A DNA stretch of 7,279 nucleotides from Phycisphaerae bacterium (lineage in GTDB: Bacteria; Planctomycetota; Phycisphaerae; SM23-33). The DNA lies in assembly GCA_030628445.1 (NCBI GenBank), contig DAOVQV010000067.1:1-7279 (forward strand). Direction: 5' to 3'. Of this stretch, positions 1 through 5,877 are shown piece by piece. A program made the translations under genes and the position numbers. Below the pieces are notes generated by a model, which saw nothing but the letters and a program-made list of their open reading frames with translations, did not search any database and had not been told where the DNA came from. The first letter of the stretch is position 1. Each line of letters starts with the position of its first letter.

Positions 1-1300
1 TCGGCTCGACCTCGCCGGCGACCATCTGGCGGGTTATCTCGTAGGTGGCCCCTTCGCGGTCCTTCTGCTCAGGCAGCTCGTACATGATATTGAGCATCAG
101 CTCTTCGACGACGGCCCGCAGGGCGCGTGCACCGACGTCCCTTTCGATGGCCCTTTGGGCAATCGCCCGCAGCGCCTCGTCGGTGAACTGGAGATTTGTG
201 TTCTCCATCTTGAAGAAACGCTCATACTGGCGGACGATGGCGTTTCGAGGCTCGGTGAGGATGCGCACCATCGCCTCCTCGTCCAATGGTCCCAGGGCGG
301 TCAGGCACGGGAGGCGGCCCACCAGCTCGGGTATCATCCCGTAGTGCACCATATCCATCGGCTGGACCTCGGCGAGAATCAACCCATGCTCGGAGGGCGT
401 TTCTTCCGGTAAGCCTTCGGCGGCAAACCCGATGAGTTGCCGCCCGAGGCGCTTCTTGATGATGTCCTCCAGCCCGGTAAACGTCCCGCCGCATATGAAC
501 AGGACGTGCGTGGTGTCCATCCGGATGTACTGCTGCTCCGGATGCTTGCGGCCCCCCTGTGGCGGGATGTTGGCGATCGTCCCTTCGAGCAGCTTTAGCA
601 GTGATTGCTGGACGCCCTCGCCGCTGACGTCGCGAGTGATGGACACATTCTGAGAGGTCTTACCGATCTTGTCGATCTCGTCGATGTAGATGATCCCGCG
701 TTCGGCCGCCTCCAGGTCGTAGTCCGCCGCCTGGAGCAATTTGAGCAGGATGTTCTCGACGTCCTCGCCGACGTAACCCGCCTCGGTAAGCGTGGTCGCG
801 TCGCCGATGGCGAACGGTACGTTCAGCACGCGGGCGAGGGTCCTCGCCAGCAGCGTCTTACCGCACCCCGTCGGGCCGATCAGCAGAACGTTGGACTTGT
901 CGATCTCGACCGTGTCGGTGTCGTCCACCTCCGCGCTCGTCAGGCGCTTGTAGTGGTTGTGCACCGCCACCGAGACCACCTTCTTGGTGTGCTCCTGGCC
1001 GATGACGTACTCGTCGAGGAATTCCTTGATCTGCCGCGGGTTCGGTATGCTCGTAAACAGTGGTTTGGACTGCACCCGGCGGCGATGCTCCTGGCGCATG
1101 ATGTTGTGGCACAACTCCACGCAATTGGCGCAGATGTATACTCCGTCCGGTCCTTCGACGGTCGGGCCCACCTCGTCGCCGCTTCGCTGGCAGAAGCTGC
1201 AGAAATTCTTGCGGCGCGATCGTCCACCGCCCGAGCCTTTCTTCCCGCCGCGTGACGATTTAGTACCGCCATTGTCGCTGCCGCTGTTCGACGAACTCAT
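1..1300 (-). CDS. clpX: ATP-dependent Clp protease ATP-binding subunit ClpX (3' end cut by the window)
   Basis: Cytoplasmic AAA+ unfoldase that recognises tagged substrates, unfolds them with ATP and feeds them to the ClpP peptidase. I translated 433 residues from the ATG at 1300-1298; no stop occurs before base 1, so the last few residues lie outside. Visible in order: a Ser/Gly/basic N-terminal extension (1-33); a zinc-binding domain with C34, C37, C57, C60; Walker A GPTGCGKT (142-149); pore loop GYVG (175-178); Walker B with IDE (206-208); the RDVSGEG stretch (223-229); RKH loop (251-253); the ClpP-docking IGF loop (290-292); arginine finger in ELVGR (R329); and sensor-2 GAR (390-392). All functional motifs are intact, so it should work with ClpP. 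An AGGAG (1306-1310) lies 5 bases before the ATG and fixes the start. The upstream gene ends 24 bp away on the same strand, so the two are probably co-transcribed. clpP is not immediately upstream, unlike in many bacteria. Confidence 0.97.
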   Translation of the reverse strand, partial: MSSSNSGSDNGGTKSSRGGKKGSGGGRSRRKNFCSFCQRSGDEVGPTVEGPDGVYICANCVELCHNIMRQEHRRRVQSKPLFTSIPNPRQIKEFLDEYVIGQEHTKKVVSVAVHNHYKRLTSAEVDDTDTVEIDKSNVLLIGPTGCGKTLLARTLARVLNVPFAIGDATTLTEAGYVGEDVENILLKLLQAADYDLEAAERGIIYIDEIDKIGKTSQNVSITRDVSGEGVQQSLLKLLEGTIANIPPQGGRKHPEQQYIRMDTTHVLFICGGTFTGLEDIIKKRLGRQLIGFAAEGLPEETPSEHGLILAEVQPMDMVHYGMIPELVGRLPCLTALGPLDEEAMVRILTEPRNAIVRQYERFFKMENTNLQFTDEALRAIAQRAIERDVGARALRAVVEELMLNIMYELPEQKDREGATYEITRQMVAGEVEP

Positions 1301-1324
1301 GACAACTCCTTATTTGCGCACAAA

Positions 1325-1663
1325 TCAACCGTTCTTAGAGGCATTATTCTCATCGTCATCCGCGGGGGGGCGGCTTGATGTTGAATTGGCCCGTTCGCCG
1401 GTCGGCTCGGAAATCCCCAGGGAGCTTCGCCGAAGACGGGCGAACTCCTGTTCGGAAATCTCACCGCTTTGGCGAAGCTGCTGAAGGGTTTCCATGGAAA
1501 GTCCCGGCGCAGCCCGGCGATTCCGGGCGGCGTAAAACTTACCCCGCAGGTAAAGCACCACCGCCCCGCCGATAAGCAAAAACACGATAAGCACGCAGGA
1601 CGATATCACCACCTTCGCGGCAGGCGTAAGGGCCCCAATCGTCGATGGCTCCCAGGTGCTCAC
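1325..1663 (-). CDS. Small single-pass membrane protein with SHOCT-like C-terminal segment
   Basis: Function unknown. From a GTG at 1663 it has 112 residues: a short N-terminus, one strongly hydrophobic segment (about 18-39), a basic stretch (R40 to R50, which predicts this side is cytoplasmic), then a segment at about 55-83 of the form L-x2-L-x3-G-x-I-x3-EF-x2-L-R. This resembles the SHOCT short helical domain found at the C-termini of many bacterial membrane proteins. The tail (84-112) is Ser-, Asp- and Asn-rich and probably disordered. The start is uncertain. The frame stays open upstream to an ATG at 1795, but the extra 44 residues look non-coding and lie in the divergent intergenic region. 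The GTG has no clear ribosome binding site but sits just after a TATAGAAT element, so a nearly leaderless message is possible. It lies 24 bp upstream of clpX on the same strand. The SHOCT assignment is by pattern recognition only. Confidence 0.72.
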   Translation of the reverse strand: MSTWEPSTIGALTPAAKVVISSCVLIVFLLIGGAVVLYLRGKFYAARNRRAAPGLSMETLQQLRQSGEISEQEFARLRRSSLGISEPTGERANSTSSRPPADDDENNASKNG

Positions 1664-1670
1664 GTTGTGT

Positions 1671-1678
1671 ATTCTATA
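1671..1678 (-). promoter_or_regulatory. Candidate -10 element for the small membrane protein and clpX
   Basis: On the minus strand TATAGAAT lies 7 bases upstream of the GTG at 1663. A standard -10 spacing would put transcription start about 3 bases before the GTG, giving an almost leaderless message. No good -35 hexamer is seen at the right distance. The match is short, so this is a weak call. Confidence 0.3.
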
Positions 1679-1829
1679 CGGCGCCGCCCGATAAGACCAG
1701 TTCTCGCATCTCGCTGCCCGAGCAGCCGCGCCTGAGCCGCTGAGGCGGCAAAAGCCTTGCGGGCGGCCGACGCCGAGGGTAAAAGGAAGAGACACACTTG
1801 GCGGGGCGGTCCCGAAGCGCCGGCCCCAT

Positions 1830-1835
1830 TACAAT
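1830..1835 (+). promoter_or_regulatory. Candidate -10 element (TACAAT) for the GH4-led operon
   Basis: TACAAT lies 17 bases upstream of the GH4 start codon, just before the AGGAGAGA ribosome binding site (1841-1848). Transcription start would fall close to that site, so the leader would be very short. The -35 region is GC-rich and unconvincing. The 189-bp divergent region 1664-1852 otherwise holds GC-rich partial inverted repeats with no gene that I can see. Confidence 0.25.
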
Positions 1836-1852
1836 CAGACAGGAGAGAATCA

Positions 1853-3211
1853 ATGAGTTACAAAGTGGTCCTCATCGGCGGGGGCAGCTACAAGTGGACC
1901 CCGGGCTTGTCCACGGATCTGTTTTTGACGCAAAGCCTTTCCGGCGGCGAGCTTGTTCTGGTGGACATCAATCCCGACGCGGCGAAGCTTCTGCAAGCCT
2001 ACTGCCGCATGATGGCTCAGAAGGTCGGTACAGGCTGGAAGATCAGCATCGCGGACCTGGCCCCGGCCTTGGACGGCGCCGACATTGTCAGCGCGTCGAT
2101 CTCCACGGGCGGGCTGGACGCAATGCACCTGGACTACACCATTCCCGAGAAGTACGGGATCTACCACACCGTCGGAGATACGACAGGCCCCGGCGGGATT
2201 TCCAGGACGCTGCGGAACATACCCATCTTCGTGGACTTCGCGCGCAAGATGGAGAAGTATTGTCCGGACGCGTGGATGGCCCACGTGACCAATCCGCTCT
2301 CGCAGATCACCCGCGCGATTTCCAAGGCTACCTCGATCCGCGCGGTAGGCCTGTGTCACAACTACGTCGATACGCTGTTTTGGCTGGCGGACTATCTCGG
2401 CGTGGCGGTGGACGATATAGAGGCCGTCAGCGTCGGCGTAAATCATTACACGTGGCTTAAGGACATCACCGTCAAGGGTGCGCCCGTGGATACCTCCACG
2501 TTCAACACGGCCGATTACCTGCGATACGAGGCGGACAAGAAAGAGCCCCTCAAGACGGGCACGACCGACGACGAGATCAACGAGATGACCGGCGGGACAG
2601 ATCTGGAATTTTACCTGACGTTCGAGCTGTACGAGCTGTTCGGGTACCTCCCGGTCGGAGGCGCCCCGCACATCGCAGAAAACCTCCCGTGGTACAACAA
2701 CTCGCCCGAGACGCTGAAACGCCATCACATCCGGCGTAAAGGCGTCCTGCCGGGCCGGCACGACGGCAACGAGAAGAAGCGCCAACAGCTTGTCGACATC
2801 GTCGAGGGCAAGGGCGACCTGCCCGCCCCGAAGCAGTCGCGCGAGACGTTCGCCTCCGTCGTCGAAGCCCTGCTCACCGGAAGCCCCGGCCGCGAAGTGA
2901 TCTCCTATCGCAACGAAGGGCAGATCACGAACCTGTCGCCCGATGCGGTCGTCGAGACATGGGCGACGATCTCCGCCGATAGCCTTTCACCGGTTAACGC
3001 CGGCGCGGTGCCCGACCCGCTGGCGGGATACATGCAGATGATCGTCGACGAGCAGGAGCTGAGTATCGAGGCGGCTCTTACCGGCGATCGACAGAAGGTC
3101 GTCCAGGCGATGACCGTCTCGCCAATGGTGCAGAACAAGGACATCGCCGCCGACCTCACCGATGAGCTGCTGGCCGCGAACAAGGACCTCCTCCCGCAGT
3201 TCAACAAATGA
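1853..3211 (+). CDS. Glycoside hydrolase family 4 protein (NAD+- and metal-dependent glycosidase)
   Basis: GH4 enzymes cleave glycosides by transient oxidation at C3 of the sugar using bound NAD+, with a divalent metal, usually Mn2+. The protein has 452 residues, normal for the family. Visible: the dinucleotide-binding GGGSYKWTP (9-17); D38 in VDIN, ending the second strand of the Rossmann fold; GDTTGPGG (108-115); TNP (146-148); C168-H169 in GLCHNY, where the Cys is a metal ligand in characterised members; and N197-H198 in VNHYTW, the second metal site. The Cys-His form of the motif is like alpha-galactosidase and alpha-glucosidase type members. It differs from the CN-x-P or CDMP form of 6-phospho-glycosidases, so a non-phosphorylated substrate is more likely. 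The CHNY variant does not tell me the sugar. Near the C-terminus NLSPDAVVE is typical of the family. No signal peptide, so cytoplasmic. The ATG at 1853 is chosen because AGGAGAGA sits 4 bases before it; the frame is open for 32 codons further upstream without coding character. The next gene starts 24 bp downstream. Confidence 0.92.
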   Translation: MSYKVVLIGGGSYKWTPGLSTDLFLTQSLSGGELVLVDINPDAAKLLQAYCRMMAQKVGTGWKISIADLAPALDGADIVSASISTGGLDAMHLDYTIPEKYGIYHTVGDTTGPGGISRTLRNIPIFVDFARKMEKYCPDAWMAHVTNPLSQITRAISKATSIRAVGLCHNYVDTLFWLADYLGVAVDDIEAVSVGVNHYTWLKDITVKGAPVDTSTFNTADYLRYEADKKEPLKTGTTDDEINEMTGGTDLEFYLTFELYELFGYLPVGGAPHIAENLPWYNNSPETLKRHHIRRKGVLPGRHDGNEKKRQQLVDIVEGKGDLPAPKQSRETFASVVEALLTGSPGREVISYRNEGQITNLSPDAVVETWATISADSLSPVNAGAVPDPLAGYMQMIVDEQELSIEAALTGDRQKVVQAMTVSPMVQNKDIAADLTDELLAANKDLLPQFNK

Positions 3212-3235
3212 CCGCCAGGCGGAGACTATCAGTCG

Positions 3236-4378
3236 ATGACCGGTAAGGAACGAATCCGCGCCACGATTGCACGCCGGGGGACCGACTACGTCCCGCTGGG
3301 CTTCTACGCGGTCGATCACGAGATCATCTCGAAGGTGCTCGGCCGGGCGACCTACGTCCGTGACAAGATCGCCCGGAAGGTGTTGCTCTGGGAGGGACGC
3401 CGCGACGAGCTGGCCGCCAGCTACAAAACCGACACCGTCGAGTTCTATCGCAAGATCGACTGCGCCGACATCATCCTGCCCAAGGAGGCCCCCGAGCTGC
3501 CGCCCGCTGATTACACACCTCCCGATCCGCCACCAAAGAAGATCGAGCAAAACAAGTGGCAGGACAACCGCGGGCGCATCTGGCAGGCGGTTCCCGAAGT
3601 CAACGAGATCCAGTGCATACACGATCCGGTCCGCAAGACCGAATTCACCGTCGATGATTTCGCCGGGCCGGTCGAGGTCGCCCCGCCGGATGAATCGTGC
3701 TACGAGGCGATTGATTACCTTATCGAGCAGTTGGGTCCGGACCGCTACGTTTGCTCGAAGTGTCAGATTACATCGCTGACGCCAGACGGCGACACGGCCT
3801 CGGGCCTGATGATGTACGCCCTGCACCCGGAGGTGGTCCACGCCGCGAATCGGCGCCAGGTGGCCCGGCAGAATCAGCTTGATAAGTACAACATCCGCCC
3901 CGGCTCGGCCGGCGTCTTCGTCGAGGAGGACATGGCCGGGACCAACGGGCCCCTGATCTCGCCGCAGATGTTCCGCGAAATGTACCTCCCGTATCTCGCC
4001 CGGCGGATCGAGCACATCAGACAGTTCACCGACCAGGTCGGTATGCACAACTGCGGGAACAATATCCCGCTGATGGAGATGTTCATCGAGGCGGGGATCG
4101 ACTACTACCAGTCGCTGCAGACGACGGCGGGGATGGAGATCGGGCGGCTCAAGGAGATGTTCGGCGAGAAGTTGGTCTTTTGGGGCGGCGTGGCGCTGGA
4201 GGTGCTGATCCAAGGGCAAGTCGACGACGTCCGCAAGGAGGTTCGCACGGCGATGCAGCGCGGCGCGCCGGGCGGGGGATTCATACTGGGACCGTCCCAC
4301 TCGATCGCCATGGGAACCAAGTACGACAACTTCATGGCGATGATCGACGAGTACGTCAAGCTGCGGGATAAATTCTAG
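3236..4378 (+). CDS. Uroporphyrinogen-decarboxylase-fold protein, probable methyltransferase-like, not HemE
   Basis: A 380-residue protein of the UROD superfamily, which includes heme-pathway HemE and corrinoid methyltransferases such as MtaA, MtbA and CmuA. Support: EEDMAGTNGPLISP (from about 230), then FREMYLPY, H271-N-C273 in GMHNCGN, WGG at 316-318 and GPSHSI around H355. The N-terminus lacks the RQAGR signature of true HemE, so heme synthesis is very unlikely. H271-x-C273 matches the first two zinc ligands of the corrinoid:CoM methyltransferases, but the third, C-terminal Cys is not at the usual place; the equivalent strand reads FILGPSHSI. An extra C173-x-x-C176 occurs in the middle of the barrel. 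The substrate is unknown, and no corrinoid protein is in the window. The ATG has a GGAG at 3221-3224 with an 11-base spacer, slightly long. It follows the GH4 gene by 24 bp and precedes the sirtuin gene by 26 bp, so it is probably in the same operon. Confidence 0.87.
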   Translation: MTGKERIRATIARRGTDYVPLGFYAVDHEIISKVLGRATYVRDKIARKVLLWEGRRDELAASYKTDTVEFYRKIDCADIILPKEAPELPPADYTPPDPPPKKIEQNKWQDNRGRIWQAVPEVNEIQCIHDPVRKTEFTVDDFAGPVEVAPPDESCYEAIDYLIEQLGPDRYVCSKCQITSLTPDGDTASGLMMYALHPEVVHAANRRQVARQNQLDKYNIRPGSAGVFVEEDMAGTNGPLISPQMFREMYLPYLARRIEHIRQFTDQVGMHNCGNNIPLMEMFIEAGIDYYQSLQTTAGMEIGRLKEMFGEKLVFWGGVALEVLIQGQVDDVRKEVRTAMQRGAPGGGFILGPSHSIAMGTKYDNFMAMIDEYVKLRDKF

Positions 4379-4398
4379 ACACTTCTAGAAAATTCTAA
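4373..4398 (+). repeat. Three TTCTA units at exact 10-bp spacing before the sirtuin gene
   Basis: TTCTAGA begins at 4373 and 4383, and TTCTAA at 4393. The first copy overlaps the last codon and TAG stop of the preceding gene. This AT-rich patch stands out in GC-rich surroundings and lies 7 to 32 bases before the sirtuin ATG. It could be a phased protein-binding site or chance; see findings. Confidence 0.5.
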
Positions 4399-4404
4399 CG
4401 GAAC

Positions 4405-5148
4405 ATGGAACAGGGCCTTGCCCAATCCAGGTCGATATTAGCTGACGCCGGGAACGTCGCCGTCTTGAGCGGCGCGGGAATATCGGCCGAGTCCGGCGTC
4501 CCGACATACCGCGGCGCCGGCGGGATATGGGAGGGCTTCAGCGCGGCCGAACTCGCCAGCGCCGAAGGTTTCGCCCGTGACCCGGCGAAGGTTTGGGGAT
4601 GGCACAACCAACGTCGCATGCAACTTGCAGCGATCAAGTTCAACGCCGGCCATAAGGCACTGGCCGATCTGGAGGCACAAGTCGTCGCCCGCGGGGGAAC
4701 GTTTACGCTGGCGACGCAGAATATCGACGGTCTGCACCAAGCGGCGGGGTCGCAAAACGTCCTCGAGCTGCACGGTACGATCCTGGCGATTCGCTGCTCG
4801 ACGTGCACGGATAAGCGGCACATCGGGTTTGAACCGGTAGATGACGAAATCCCTCGCTGTCGGGAGTGCGGCGCGTACATGCGCCCGGACATCGTCTGGT
4901 TCGGCGAGCAACTGCCCGCGGACGTCTGGGAAGCGGCGGCGAAGGCGGCCTACGAGTGCGACGTGTTCATGACGATCGGGACCAGCGCGGTGGTGTATCC
5001 GGCGGCGGGCCTGATAGAGATGGCGGCCGGGACCGGCGCCAAGACGATCGAAGTGAACCTCCAGCGGACGGCGGCCAGCGGGCTGGTGAATATTTCCCTC
5101 CAAGGTAAGGCCGGCGAAATCCTACCGCAACTGGTCGATCTGACCTGA
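4405..5148 (+). CDS. cobB: NAD-dependent protein deacylase, Sir2 (sirtuin) family
   Basis: Sirtuins remove acyl groups from lysine using NAD+, giving nicotinamide and O-acyl-ADP-ribose. This 247-residue protein is the normal bacterial size. Visible: GAGISAESGVPTYRG (23-37), binding NAD+; TQNIDGLH (104-111); catalytic H123 in ELHG; zinc Cys pairs C131/C134 and C152/C155; VWFGE (164-168); and a GTS motif after CDVFMTI. These intact motifs predict activity. At the position where CobB and SIRT5 have the Tyr-x-x-Arg that binds acidic acyl groups (Y92/R95 in E. coli CobB), this protein has H67 and R70 in WHNQRR. The Arg is kept and the Tyr is His, so preference for succinyl or malonyl lysine cannot be assumed. 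The ribosome binding site is poor (GGA at 4400-4402). It lies 26 bp after the UROD-fold gene, so translation may depend on coupling or its own signal. The symbol follows the usual name for bacterial sirtuins. Confidence 0.95.
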   Translation: MEQGLAQSRSILADAGNVAVLSGAGISAESGVPTYRGAGGIWEGFSAAELASAEGFARDPAKVWGWHNQRRMQLAAIKFNAGHKALADLEAQVVARGGTFTLATQNIDGLHQAAGSQNVLELHGTILAIRCSTCTDKRHIGFEPVDDEIPRCRECGAYMRPDIVWFGEQLPADVWEAAAKAAYECDVFMTIGTSAVVYPAAGLIEMAAGTGAKTIEVNLQRTAASGLVNISLQGKAGEILPQLVDLT

Positions 5149-5192
5149 TAGACGATCGCGAGCCGCCGCCGATACCGTTTTGTTGTTCGCAG

Positions 5193-5352
5193 TGGAGCGC
5201 TTAACACCATTCTGTAGCGTTTGCTCTGCCTGCGGCGTCGGCTGGGTTCGTCAGACTGCATCGACAACCTACGGGGTTGTCTGCTTCGCCTTCCTCCCCA
5301 GCCTTGTCCTCGCCTACGAGCAAATCGCTACATTATGTCGTTAACTGCTCTA
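5193..5352. repeat. 160-bp imperfect inverted repeat (fold-back element or structured RNA), unassigned
   Basis: Most of the 228-bp gap 5149-5376 is a set of nested inverted repeats around one axis. Outer arms: GAGC then TTAAC on the left (5194-5205) against GTTAA then GCTC on the right (5340-5350), with gaps. Main arm: GTAGCGTTTGCTC (5214-5226) pairs with GAGCAAATCGCTAC (5318-5331), perfect except for one extra base. Inner arm: GGCTGGG (5240-5246) with CCCAGCC (5297-5303). Centre: GACAACC (5263-5269) with GGTTGTC (5275-5281) around a 5-base loop, extended by GCA (5258-5260) with TGC (5282-5284). No U-tract follows, so it is not a standard terminator. It ends 24 bp before the Mut7-C start codon. 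I do not recognise it as a known RNA family; a small non-autonomous mobile element is the other option. No clear target duplication was seen. Confidence 0.7.
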
Positions 5353-5376
5353 GTCGCCGGACGATATCATGTGAAC

Positions 5377-5865
5377 ATGACCGATCCCAGCGACAAAACC
5401 CCGGCGTTTCTATGCGACGCCATGTTGGGGGGCTTGGCGCGGTGGTTAAGGGCGGCCGGGTACGACGCCAAGTTCGAGTACGGGATCGACGATCGCGAGC
5501 TGATCCGCCGAGCCCGCTCGTCCGGCCGCATTGTCCTGTCCAGCGACGGGCCGCTGTTCGAACGGAACATCATCAAGGACGGGACGGTTCCGGCCGTCTA
5601 CATCCCGCAGCAGATCAGCAAGCTCGAGGCGCTCCAGTTCGTCACGCGTCAATTGGAGCTCCCGCTGCGAGCGCCGCGATGCATGGGGTGCGGCGGTAAG
5701 CTGACGGAGGTCCCCAAACACGAGGTCATCAACGAGGCACCGCCGCTGGCGTTCCGCAATTGCGAGAAGTTCTGGCGGTGCGGGCGCTGCGGTAAGCTGC
5801 TGTGGCACGGGACGCACTGGCAGCGGATTACGAAACGCCTCGCGGAAATCACCCCGGCTAACTGA
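5377..5865 (+). CDS. Mut7-C (DUF82) PIN-like RNase domain protein with C-terminal zinc ribbon
   Basis: A 162-residue protein with two parts. The N-terminal half is a PIN-like fold: D14 in CDAMLGGLARWLRAAGYD, the acidic cluster D38-D39-R40-E41, and D57 in LSSDGPLF are the expected metal-binding acids of the Mut7-C family. The C-terminal half is a zinc ribbon with C102-x2-C105 and C135-x2-C138, ending in the family's aromatic WHGTHW motif. The family is predicted to act as an RNase by fold; the bacterial role and target are not established to my knowledge. It is complete compared with stand-alone family members. The start is not certain: an in-frame GTG at 5371 is two codons upstream of the chosen ATG, and neither has a strong ribosome binding site. 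The open frame continues up to 5221, but that stretch is the inverted-repeat region and does not resemble the family. The next gene converges with a 12-bp gap. Confidence 0.88.
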   Translation: MTDPSDKTPAFLCDAMLGGLARWLRAAGYDAKFEYGIDDRELIRRARSSGRIVLSSDGPLFERNIIKDGTVPAVYIPQQISKLEALQFVTRQLELPLRAPRCMGCGGKLTEVPKHEVINEAPPLAFRNCEKFWRCGRCGKLLWHGTHWQRITKRLAEITPAN

Positions 5866-5877
5866 CGTGCAATCCGG

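Noticed and set aside
605..1255. A 216-codon plus-strand frame opposite clpX
   Set aside because: ClpX motifs are complete on the minus strand; this frame is its antisense.
1736..1749. GCCGC-TGAG-GCGGC hairpin as a terminator
   Set aside because: It lies between divergent genes, where no transcript is expected to end, and it has no following T-run on the plus strand. A 5-bp stem is common in GC-rich DNA.
1850..2785. A 311-codon minus-strand frame opposite the GH4 gene
   Set aside because: It is a shadow of the GH4 reading frame, with no recognisable domain or ribosome binding site.
2987..4300. A 437-codon open frame on the minus strand across the UROD-fold gene
   Set aside because: It overlaps a clear plus-strand gene, reads like antisense of GC-rich coding DNA (runs rich in Arg, Leu, Val, Asp and His), and matches no family I know.
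3236..4378. Heme biosynthesis HemE
   Set aside because: The fold matches, but the N-terminal RQAGR motif and the usual HemE substrate-site context are missing.
5221..5376. N-terminal extension of the Mut7-C protein from a TTG at 5221
   Set aside because: The translated extension does not resemble the family, and the DNA is explained by the inverted repeat.
5866..5877. A bidirectional terminator between the two convergent genes
   Set aside because: Only a 4-bp TGAC/GTCA pairing is visible, with no T-tract on either side.
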